Assembly: GCF_005747095.1 (NCBI RefSeq)
Contig: NZ_SWLG01000010.1
Coordinates: 1 to 64,000 of the forward strand
Origin: Exobacillus caeni
GTDB taxonomy: Bacteria; Bacillota; Bacilli; Bacillales; Guptibacillaceae
Direction of reading: 5' to 3'
DNA: 64,000 nucleotides
Position numbers and translations under genes: made by a program. This document shows positions 56,381 to 64,000 of this stretch, piece by piece. Under the pieces are notes generated by a model, which saw only the letters and a program-made list of their open reading frames with translations, was not told the origin of the DNA and made no database searches. Numbering within the stretch: position 1 is the first letter of the stretch; each line of letters opens with the position of its first letter.

Positions 56381-56413
56381 GTGTGAGCTATTAAATAAAT
56401 AGAATTTTTTTTG

Positions 56414-56450
56414 TACGAAGAAGAGAAGCCTTCTCTTCTTCGTTTCTTAA
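56414..56450 (+). terminator. Strong terminator after the HNH gene
   Basis: ACGAAGAAGAGAAG pairs perfectly with CTTCTCTTCTTCGT across two bases, followed by TTCTT. It isolates the HNH gene from the following operon. Confidence 0.85.
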
Positions 56451-56602
56451 TATACAAACCCAATCAAAATTTTGCAAAGGGATAGGAATATACTAATATA
56501 GCAAACAATAAGTAATCAGTTATCTCCATTTTTGCATCTGTAGATCAATTAACCAAAATATAGTAAAATATTTAACAGGAATGTAATAAACGGAGTGATT
56601 AT

Positions 56603-59600
56603 ATGAAAGATTACATACTATTCCCTGATAATATAAGTGAAATTACAGAATTACATAGCAATAATATTGATACCTTAATTAAAAATGGCAGAGTAGAAAA
56701 AAATAAAGTTTCTTTAGATTATTTGCGTACACTTTACGTGAAAGACCGGGAACTTTTTCTGAAATTGAAAGATGAGCTTTTATTACGGTGCTTTTCGTTT
56801 CATACAGAAAAGCCTAACAGTTTGTTGCCAAATTATTCTCCCACCATTACAAGTTATATTTTAGCCGATAATAATGAGGGAAATTATAAAAATGTGGATT
56901 ATTCTCGATTTGGGTTGTCTGGTTTTGTACAAAGATTTAATGTGCAAAGTGATCTGTTTTTTCATAAGCTTCCGTTAAGTGGCTTCAAAACACTTAATGG
57001 AAATATAGATACTACCCAGCTGGAGAAAGAGTTTATAAATGCTGGTTTCAATCTGAATAACACGGAAAGCAACAAAAGCCAAACGGCTATCTCTTCCGAA
57101 AATACTTCTACTACAAAAGAAAACTCTAAGGCTTTGCTTTCGAAAATTAATTGTTTTTTCAGGCATACGCCTATACATTTTGTTTTTAGTGAGAATGATT
57201 TTTCTTTATTTAAGGAGTTCTATGATAAGAGGGGGTTAGTCAATCTTATTGAAATAACGAATGAGATAATAGAAGAGTTCGGAAATTCCGATGGAGTAGA
57301 TTCAGGGAAGATCCAGGATGTCCAGCAGAAATATTTTGAATTGTTACATTTGGAATTGGAAGAGCTCTTGGAGCGTTTTCCCAGTGTATATTTTGGTTCG
57401 AGTCTTCAGGAAAGTGGGCAGGATCTGAAATTAATAGAGGATCTTTTTAAGGGAAATAAATTTAGCCGCTTTCTCGAGTTTTGCAAGAAAAATTCGATTA
57501 ATACTATTGATGACATTGAGCAGTCTCATTTAAATACTTTTGCTGGAAGCCCGGGTATCGGGAAGAAGAAAGTGGCGGATGTGTTTGACATGCTCCTTGA
57601 AGCAGTTAAGTCTAATACTCTTTATGGCCGTGAAGATCAAGTATCGGCTTCAAATTGTTCTGTGGATATGGTGTTTGAGGAAAATAAATATAATAGCTTT
57701 CGGCGCTTTTGCCATAAGAAAGGTATCAATTATATAGGTGAAATCACTGAAGAGAATCTGGAGGAGTATTCTAATTCCAAAGGGGTGGGAAGAGGAAGGC
57801 TGAATGTAGTAAAAGAAAGATTAGAAGAATATTCAGCATTACCTGAGCCAAGTCCTGACGCTAAACTGTATAATTCGGTTCTTCCAATATCAGACGTAAT
57901 TATAGAGAATAAATATGCTTTATTCAGAAGGTTTTGTGAAGCAAAAAATATTACTAGATTAAATGAAATAACCCTGGACCACCTGGAGGAATTCTCCAGA
58001 ACTCCAGGAGTGGGCAAGAAGAAGTTTGAGGATATCAAAACAATTCTAAAGAATAATTCATCAGAAAACCCTATTACAAATGTTGTAGAGTTTCAGAGCA
58101 GCCAATTGTTTGAATACCTAAAGGATTATAAAGTAAGGGATTTAATGGTTGCATTTAAGGTGGAGGGTGAGATACATAGCCCCCTTACGCTGAATGAAAT
58201 AGAAGGTAAGAAGATAGAGGATGTTAATGAGTACTTACCGACTGAAATGTTAATGGAATTGAAAAGTAAATTGAAGAAAGCGAAACATCCAAGCATTCTT
58301 GCTGAGGACGTTCAATCTACTTTACAGGAGAACCAGTATAGAATTCTTCACTATCGGTACGGCGATAAATTAACATTGGAAGAAACTGGCCAATATTTCA
58401 ATGTAACAAGAGAAAGGGTTAGGCAAATTGCCAAGAAAGCAGAAAAAAAAGTGTATTGGTACCTTGCCCAACACTATTTCTATGCAGTATCATCACTCCT
58501 TTCCACCACAAAAACATTTATTACAAGAGAAGAACTACTTAATTTATTAGGATCTGGTAATGAATATTTAATTGAAATTCTAAAAGATGGAACTGGCAGC
58601 TTAACCTACACTGAAATGTTGGATGTATTCTTTTTTACACATGCCAAGAAGATTAACTTTGAAGCAATCGATGAATTTATTGCTGACCTTCCAGCTGTCT
58701 TTTATTTCAGTGAGTTCGAATCTTCTCTGGAAGAAGTTCTGGAATCACTCGGTATTCAAGAGCCTGATTTGCCAATGATTACAGCTCTTCTCCAATATTT
58801 CGGTTTTAAAAGTTATGGGCAATTTTATTCCAGGAAAAATTTAACAGTCCTTGATGTATTAGAGATTCTGTTCTCTAATTTTCTCACAAAACCACTTCGC
58901 ATAGATGAAGAAGGATTTGTGCATCTTCAGCATTTAGCAAACAAGTATTTGAACTATCGGTTTGATTGTTCTCTACGTGCATTAGATGCACGATTGAGAT
59001 ACTCTAACAAGATTATATTGACTGATAGCTCTACATTCATGTGGTTTGATGATGAAAGCTTTAATCAATCCTTGGTATCAGAAATTGGTAGTTATTTGTC
59101 AGAACGCTTTAAAAATACCGATGTAGTGAATATTGAAGAGGTATTTACCCACTTCAAGAAAAAGCTGGAGGAACTGGGTATTGAAACCAAACTGCACTTG
59201 TACTCCATCATCAAATATTACTTGGATGAAGAATATACGATTGGTAAAGGAAACACTCTGAATATCTTCCCGACTGACTCTGACAAGCTAAATATTGAGG
59301 ACAGTTTATTAAGAGCTATAGAGGAATTTGGCGGGTACTGTGGTAAAAGCGAGTTAATGGAAAAACTCCGCTGGCAGCAATACAAAATTGATCTTGGTAT
59401 TTCAAACTCCAACAAAATGATGTCTTGGGGAACCAATAAAGTTATCACCTTTGAAAGGCTGGGAATAACTCCAGAAGAGAAATCCCTCTTAATAGAACTT
59501 ACTGAAAGAAGCATGGCCCAAGCTGGATACATAACAATGGGTGCACTGCTGAAAGAAATGAAATTTAATCCTCAATTATCTCCTTTAGTGAACTCAAAAG

Positions 59601-60328
59601 GAATAGATGATTCAGGAAAACTTGCTGCAGTGTTAAAAGTTCTAATGCCGGAGTTAAAAGGACATTCAAACTTTTTGTATAATGACGGATGCGAGTTTAC
59701 AAGCTTTGAAGAAGTGATAATTGATCATTTTGACAGGGAAACAACGAGACAAGAACTACAGGATTTTGCTGTGGAGAATGGATACAAGCCTGTCATGGCT
59801 GCAACTTTGCTGAAAAGGCTGCTGAATCAGCGCGCGTTTATTGAAATTGACATGGGGGTTCTCTATCCTGCCACAAAAATAAATGTAACCGAGTCGATTG
59901 TAACTGAACTTGTCGATTTTGTTGAACAAGCAAGAGCAGGGAAGGAATATGTCTCATTAAGCAAGCTGAAAGGATACAAGCGAAGACTTCCGAGTATTGG
60001 ACTAAGGTGGAATGCACACCTCATGAAAAGTATTCTTGTTGAACATGGATACCGCCAGATAACGAAGATTATGAGTGATTATCGCTATGATAAAATCGTG
60101 TTGGTAAAGAAGGAAAGTCCAATTACTTCCTTTGAGGAATTAGTCCATTTTATTTTGAAAAATGAATATGAAGGAAACATGCACGAGAGAAACGTTTATG
60201 ACTTCCTTGTGGAGAGAGGGATTGTAAGAGAACAGGACAGCCCTTCAAGCAAGGTTCTTCCACATGAATTAAAGAACATAGATAATCTTGTAAATGTCGA
60301 TAATCTTGGAATTGTTTCATTAAGGTAG
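56603..60328 (+). CDS. Large HhH-repeat / sigma-70 region-4-like protein
   Basis: A 1241-aa protein. Four ~75-residue repeats (about 197-250, 283-336, 362-412, 436-485) each pair FRRFC-x4-I with HLEEFSRTPGVGKKKFEDI, a helix-hairpin-helix DNA-binding pattern with GVGKKK/GIGKKK hairpins. Residues ~576-616 read ILHYRYGDKLTLEETGQYF then NVTRERVRQIAKKAEKK, the recognition helix of sigma-70 region 4 (TRERVRQI at 602-609). The C-terminal half has no motif I know. No sigma region 2 was seen, so it is not a normal sigma factor. GGAGTG precedes the ATG. It begins an operon with the PLD-helicase 9 bases behind. Confidence 0.8.
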   Translation: MKDYILFPDNISEITELHSNNIDTLIKNGRVEKNKVSLDYLRTLYVKDRELFLKLKDELLLRCFSFHTEKPNSLLPNYSPTITSYILADNNEGNYKNVDYSRFGLSGFVQRFNVQSDLFFHKLPLSGFKTLNGNIDTTQLEKEFINAGFNLNNTESNKSQTAISSENTSTTKENSKALLSKINCFFRHTPIHFVFSENDFSLFKEFYDKRGLVNLIEITNEIIEEFGNSDGVDSGKIQDVQQKYFELLHLELEELLERFPSVYFGSSLQESGQDLKLIEDLFKGNKFSRFLEFCKKNSINTIDDIEQSHLNTFAGSPGIGKKKVADVFDMLLEAVKSNTLYGREDQVSASNCSVDMVFEENKYNSFRRFCHKKGINYIGEITEENLEEYSNSKGVGRGRLNVVKERLEEYSALPEPSPDAKLYNSVLPISDVIIENKYALFRRFCEAKNITRLNEITLDHLEEFSRTPGVGKKKFEDIKTILKNNSSENPITNVVEFQSSQLFEYLKDYKVRDLMVAFKVEGEIHSPLTLNEIEGKKIEDVNEYLPTEMLMELKSKLKKAKHPSILAEDVQSTLQENQYRILHYRYGDKLTLEETGQYFNVTRERVRQIAKKAEKKVYWYLAQHYFYAVSSLLSTTKTFITREELLNLLGSGNEYLIEILKDGTGSLTYTEMLDVFFFTHAKKINFEAIDEFIADLPAVFYFSEFESSLEEVLESLGIQEPDLPMITALLQYFGFKSYGQFYSRKNLTVLDVLEILFSNFLTKPLRIDEEGFVHLQHLANKYLNYRFDCSLRALDARLRYSNKIILTDSSTFMWFDDESFNQSLVSEIGSYLSERFKNTDVVNIEEVFTHFKKKLEELGIETKLHLYSIIKYYLDEEYTIGKGNTLNIFPTDSDKLNIEDSLLRAIEEFGGYCGKSELMEKLRWQQYKIDLGISNSNKMMSWGTNKVITFERLGITPEEKSLLIELTERSMAQAGYITMGALLKEMKFNPQLSPLVNSKGIDDSGKLAAVLKVLMPELKGHSNFLYNDGCEFTSFEEVIIDHFDRETTRQELQDFAVENGYKPVMAATLLKRLLNQRAFIEIDMGVLYPATKINVTESIVTELVDFVEQARAGKEYVSLSKLKGYKRRLPSIGLRWNAHLMKSILVEHGYRQITKIMSDYRYDKIVLVKKESPITSFEELVHFILKNEYEGNMHERNVYDFLVERGIVREQDSPSSKVLPHELKNIDNLVNVDNLGIVSLR

Positions 60329-60337
60329 GCGTTATTC

Positions 60338-62368
60338 ATGTCTTTATATGACTTAAATCTTAAATATAAATACCGGTCTGACAATGACCAGATACATAGG
60401 GATTTTTATGAGAAATGCCTACAGGAATCTGTTCACTACGACCGTGCAGTTGGTTACTTCACCAGCAGCAGCTTAAGTGTGATTGCCAAAGGGCTGGAGG
60501 AGTTCATTGAAAGGGAAGGTACTATCAGAATGATAGCTAACCCATATCTGACCGTGGAAGATGTAGAAGCCATTCGCTTAGGCTACCAAGCTAAGACTGA
60601 CGTAGTTTCACAGGCTCTCCTGCGACAGATAGAGATGAGCGAAAAAACCATTCGAGAAGATGCGTTGAACACTTTAGCTTGGCTGATATATCAGGGTAAG
60701 CTCGACATAAAAATTGCTTTCACAAAAAATAACAGCTTATATCATGAAAAGTTTGGAATCTTCTATGATAAAGACGGTAATCGTGTCGCTTTCTCCGGCT
60801 CAGCCAATGAGACAGTCGGTGGAATCCTGAATAACTTTGAAAAAATTGATGTGTTCTGGCGGGGAAGTGACCAGGAACGGATAGAGGACATGGTTGTCGA
60901 CTTTGAAAATCTCTGGTCTGACAATACCAATGGGTTATCTGTCATTGAGATCCCAAACATTGTTAAGGAGAAGATTGCCGGATATAAAAAGGAGGGCGCA
61001 AAAATCAAATTGCCAGGTAAAGTGATTAAACCCCGTCCATATCAGCAGGAAGCGATTGACGCTGTAGTAAATAATAACTGGCATGGCATCTTGGAAATGG
61101 CAACTGGTACTGGTAAAACTATTACAAGTCTGCTTATATCCAATGAATTTTTCAAACAAAGAGGTAGGATTTTTCTAGTGATTATCGTTCCTTTCACACA
61201 TCTGGTTGGCCAATGGGAGAGAAATTGTCAAGAGCTAAATTACAAAAAATTCACTCATTGTTTTGGAGCAAAAAAATCCTGGGTGAACAAGCTTCAAACA
61301 GATGTACGAGATTTCAACCTGGGTCTAATCGAAAAGCATGTTGCTATCACGACCTATAAAACAGCTGCCTCTCCAGAGTTTAATAATTTGATAGAAAAGT
61401 TGAGAGGAAAGAGCTTTCTCATCGCGGACGAATGTCACTATTTTGGTGTGAAGAGCCTGCGAGAGAACAAGTTAGCTGAAATGGAAGCCAAACTAGGGCT
61501 TTCTGCAACACCAGAACGGTGGTGGGATGAGGAAGGAACCAATTTCATAGAAGAGTTTTTTGGACCACCTGTCTATGAATATGATATGAAAGAAGCCATT
61601 GAAAATGGAGCTCTTACTGAATATATTTATAATCCTTTAATTGTAGACTTGACAGATGAAGAAGTTGAAGGTTATGAAAAGCTTACAAAGAGGCTGATTC
61701 ATTTATACAGTGATGAAAAAACAAATAAAGAAGAGATCAGCGAAGTCAACCGGAAAAGAAGTCTACTTATCAGTAAAGCTGAAAGCAAAAAAGAGGCACT
61801 TTTCCGGATCTTTGACCAAAAAGAGAGAGAAGAGGTTTCGCACACACTTGTGTATTGCGCACCTGGGGAAGTTGATTTGATCACCAGTAACCTTGCAAAC
61901 TTGGGATACCGTGTTCACCGGTTTAATTCAGAGGTTCCAATGAAAGAAAGAGCGAAAATTCTTGAATCGTTTGACTTAGGATCTATCCAGATACTGGTTG
62001 CTATAAAATGTCTGGACGAGGGCGTGGATGTACCAAGCACGAAGGTAGCATACTTTCTGGCGAGCACTTCCAACCCCCGTGAATTTGTCCAGAGAAGAGG
62101 GCGGATTCTACGTAAGTATCCGAACAAAAATCTGGCTCAAATATATGACTTTGTTGTGCTTCCTGAAAATGTAAATGATCAAATGTTTAAATCAATTGCA
62201 TCTAAGGAGCTCCCACGGTTTGCAGAATTTTCACGCTTTGCAATTAATAACTTTAATGCCAGAGATGTTGTAGGCAAAGAGCTTAAAAGATATTCCTTGG
62301 ATTACCTAATGGACAAGCTGCCGTGGGAAGTATACAGAGAGTTTAAGAAGATGGAGGTATATGAATGA
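60338..62368 (+). CDS. PLD-nuclease / SF2 DEAD-family helicase
   Basis: A 676-aa two-part enzyme. The N-terminal PLD-like nuclease has YDRAVGYFTSSSLSVIAKGL and the His136-x-Lys138 motif in YHEKFGIFYDKDGNRVAFSG with SANE. The SF2 helicase has Walker A MATGTGKT (Lys260), motif II DECH (364-367), LGLSATPERW for motif III and QRRGRILRKYP for motif VI. Such fusions probably translocate on DNA and cut it. It starts 10 bases after the previous stop and its stop overlaps the next start (ATGA). It is the second cistron of the candidate defence operon. Confidence 0.9.
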   Translation: MSLYDLNLKYKYRSDNDQIHRDFYEKCLQESVHYDRAVGYFTSSSLSVIAKGLEEFIEREGTIRMIANPYLTVEDVEAIRLGYQAKTDVVSQALLRQIEMSEKTIREDALNTLAWLIYQGKLDIKIAFTKNNSLYHEKFGIFYDKDGNRVAFSGSANETVGGILNNFEKIDVFWRGSDQERIEDMVVDFENLWSDNTNGLSVIEIPNIVKEKIAGYKKEGAKIKLPGKVIKPRPYQQEAIDAVVNNNWHGILEMATGTGKTITSLLISNEFFKQRGRIFLVIIVPFTHLVGQWERNCQELNYKKFTHCFGAKKSWVNKLQTDVRDFNLGLIEKHVAITTYKTAASPEFNNLIEKLRGKSFLIADECHYFGVKSLRENKLAEMEAKLGLSATPERWWDEEGTNFIEEFFGPPVYEYDMKEAIENGALTEYIYNPLIVDLTDEEVEGYEKLTKRLIHLYSDEKTNKEEISEVNRKRSLLISKAESKKEALFRIFDQKEREEVSHTLVYCAPGEVDLITSNLANLGYRVHRFNSEVPMKERAKILESFDLGSIQILVAIKCLDEGVDVPSTKVAYFLASTSNPREFVQRRGRILRKYPNKNLAQIYDFVVLPENVNDQMFKSIASKELPRFAEFSRFAINNFNARDVVGKELKRYSLDYLMDKLPWEVYREFKKMEVYE

Positions 62369-62535
62369 AAATCAATCAGGATCTAAATAAGATAATAGAA
62401 GAGTTTCCACGCGAACTCTCATACCTAGCTGAACTATTAATGAAAGAATTGGAATCTGGTACAAAATCCAATACACAGATTGAGGCACTCATCCGTGATG
62501 AAATCAGGGAGATTGTATTAGAGGAGGAAGAATAA
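62365..62535 (+). CDS. 56-aa helical protein of the operon
   Basis: A 56-codon ORF. Its ATG overlaps the helicase stop (ATGA), and its TAA overlaps the next ATG (TAATG), so all three are translationally coupled. The product (MKINQDLNKIIEEFPREL, then a Ser/Thr turn and IEALIRDEIREIVLEEEE) is acidic and fully helical. It could be a bridge between the helicase and the DndD-like ATPase. GGAGG precedes its ATG. The tight coupling makes it a real gene despite the size. Confidence 0.8.
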   Translation: MKINQDLNKIIEEFPRELSYLAELLMKELESGTKSNTQIEALIRDEIREIVLEEEE

Positions 62536-64000
62536 TGAAGTTGCTCAAAATATCTCTCAAGAATTTTAGACAGTTTTATGGTAACCAGACCATTGAATTT
62601 TCTTACGATGATAAAAACATCACAATTATTTTTGGTGAAAACGGGAAGGGAAAAACCGGAATCTTCCGCGCTCTTATGTTTGGCTTATATGGGAGCACTC
62701 ACATACAACAGGATAATCCTAAAGAACGAATTCACCTTGTTAACTTTATTGCCCTTGAAGAAAATGCAAACATGCCTGTTGAAGCTAGAGTAAAGGTTGA
62801 AATTGAATACTTTGGTAAAAAGTATGAATTAAATAGAGCGGTAATGGGACTTAAAACAGGAGAGTCGATCGAAGAGCGAATCCAAGAAGTATCCTTAAAC
62901 GTTACGGATGAATCAGGAAACTACAGTGCTGACGGAATTACAGATCCAGCGGAAGTTTCTCGCATTATGAATGGCATTCTAGATGAAAGCATTAAGGACT
63001 TTTTCCTTTTTGATGCTGAGAAGATCGAAACACTGGCCAAAAGTGATGCAAAAGTAAGAGAGGAAGTAAAGAAAGGGATAGTAAAGCTTCTTCAAATCGA
63101 CAAGCTGGAAAATGCGATTGGCATTTTGAAGAAATTGCAGAACTCGGAAAAGAGAAGAGTTCTGGATGGATCTCAAAGCCTTGACTTAAACCGCAAGCAA
63201 AATGAAATCGATGACCTTAAGAAGGACATCGAAAATACAGAAGAAAAAATAACGTATAAAGAAAACAATAAGGTTTCCTGTGCAAGTGAAATCGAAGACA
63301 TTGAAAGCAGGCTTGCTGAAAATGAAGATGTAAGAAAAATCCAGGAAAAGCATGCGGCAGCAGTAGAAAAGAAAAACATACAAATCAGACTGGCTAAGAG
63401 TAAAAAGGACGAAATCAAGAATGCCTTGTCTGCAAATGGATTCAATATTCTTATGAAAGATAATTATCCGTCTGTTAAAACATACCTTGATCAGATTTTG
63501 GTTGATCAAAAGGACCTTATTCCTATTGAAGTGATTGAAAAATCTCTTCGTGAAAATAAATGTGCATGCTGTAACAATGACTTAGGCCTGCACATGGAAA
63601 ACCTGCAGTATGTAGAACAGCTGAAAAACAACTACAAACGTTCTGAACTGACTCCTTTAATCTCTTTAATTTCATCAGGTATACATGACTTCACTCTCGA
63701 AGAAGAGGAAGTTAAGAACGGTATGAACCAGAAGCTTGCTGATTTCAGGGAAATTAAAGAAGGAATTGAGACAATTAACAAGCAGCTGCAGCAATATGAA
63801 ACTGAGATTGCGGACAAAGCTCAGGAACAGGAAAACCTGAAACAGCTTGAGGCAACGTTAAAGGATAAAAAGACCATGCTGCATCAGTTGGGAGTTGAAA
63901 TTGAGAGCCTGAAGAATCAACTTTCCCAAAAAGAAAAGGATCTACTGGCTAAAGAGAAAGAGTTCAGCCGCCTGCTTCGTGAAAACGAAAGCCTGCGCAT
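62535..64000 (+). CDS. DndD-like SMC/Rad50-type ATPase (3' end beyond the window)
   Basis: The first 488 codons are visible. The N-terminal ABC-ATPase head has KISLKNFRQFYGNQTIEF, Walker A GENGKGKT (34-41), and LDESIKDFFLFDAEKIETLA, the pattern typical of DndD. Two coiled-coil arms flank a zinc-hook-like CACCNND (Cys343, Cys345, Cys346). The Walker B half lies past the window. DndD works in DNA phosphorothioation, but DndD-like ATPases also occur in other defence systems. No dndB, dndC or dndE is seen here; they may lie beyond the window. The ATG follows GAGGAGG. Confidence 0.85.
   Translation, partial: MKLLKISLKNFRQFYGNQTIEFSYDDKNITIIFGENGKGKTGIFRALMFGLYGSTHIQQDNPKERIHLVNFIALEENANMPVEARVKVEIEYFGKKYELNRAVMGLKTGESIEERIQEVSLNVTDESGNYSADGITDPAEVSRIMNGILDESIKDFFLFDAEKIETLAKSDAKVREEVKKGIVKLLQIDKLENAIGILKKLQNSEKRRVLDGSQSLDLNRKQNEIDDLKKDIENTEEKITYKENNKVSCASEIEDIESRLAENEDVRKIQEKHAAAVEKKNIQIRLAKSKKDEIKNALSANGFNILMKDNYPSVKTYLDQILVDQKDLIPIEVIEKSLRENKCACCNNDLGLHMENLQYVEQLKNNYKRSELTPLISLISSGIHDFTLEEEEVKNGMNQKLADFREIKEGIETINKQLQQYETEIADKAQEQENLKQLEATLKDKKTMLHQLGVEIESLKNQLSQKEKDLLAKEKEFSRLLRENESLR

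Noticed and set aside
62535-64000. True Dnd phosphorothioation locus
   Set aside because: Only a DndD-like ATPase is visible; DndB, DndC and DndE are absent from the window, so the pathway cannot be claimed.

Overview
The window reads as chromosomal DNA of a low-GC, endospore-forming Bacillaceae bacterium. Shine-Dalgarno sites are strong AGGAGG types, several starts are TTG or GTG, there is a YtfJ/GerW spore protein, a PerR-like box sits upstream of katG, and cre-like sites fit CcpA control. The genus cannot be fixed from sequence alone. No rRNA, tRNA or CRISPR array was seen.

Layout. 0.2-5.3 kb: an EamA permease, then a run of small single-gene modules (membrane peptide, two broken NUDIX genes, lipoprotein, broken GNAT, S51 peptidase, YCII protein) punctuated by a repeated ~34/90-bp intergenic element in gene orientation. 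5.6-15.2 kb: metabolic and envelope genes: a Baeyer-Villiger monooxygenase fused to an HSL-type esterase behind a cre box, a two-component system, a DedA-PAP2 membrane fusion whose phosphatase motifs are gone, and an RND exporter. 15.5-24.9 kb: a peroxiredoxin whose catalytic Cys codon is TGA with a SECIS-like hairpin after it, a DNA/RNA nuclease interrupted by TAG before its catalytic DRGH, a general stress protein, a heme O synthase-like prenyltransferase, katG, and a VOC/MerR pair. 25-31.3 kb: an intact IS231-type element with an 11-bp target duplication, lipoproteins, an acyl-CoA thioesterase-like hydrolase and a frameshifted IS1595 transposase. 31.5-38.4 kb: CarD-like regulator, Bcr/CflA exporter, two related unknown proteins, an HTH/PIN toxin-antitoxin pair, a DUF488 protein and a glyoxalase-like protein, plus 3'-end fragments of two genes that are intact elsewhere in the window. 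38.8-43.2 kb: a large secreted GH66 dextranase/CITase-type enzyme whose catalytic barrel is split by about six tandem CBM-like modules.

43.6 kb to the end is a defence island. It holds a DUF4011-helicase-Vsr-like protein (Hhe-type), two homologous restriction endonucleases plus a fragment of a third, a C5 cytosine methyltransferase, a Vsr endonuclease, a stretch of broken genes (HEPN, MazG-like, PLD-helicase), an HNH nuclease, and finally a tightly coupled operon: a 1241-aa protein with helix-hairpin-helix repeats and a sigma-70 region-4-like helix, a PLD-nuclease/SF2 helicase, a 56-aa protein and a DndD-like ATPase that runs off the window. This last operon is the best candidate for an undescribed defence system.

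A second window-wide feature is a dispersed palindrome (half-site near GTGCCTGTCACTTGTC) that sits at gene 3' ends followed by T-runs and so serves as an intrinsic terminator. The IS231-type element has landed in one half-copy. Many small genes carry a single frameshift or stop, so either recent decay or base-level sequence errors should be kept in mind.
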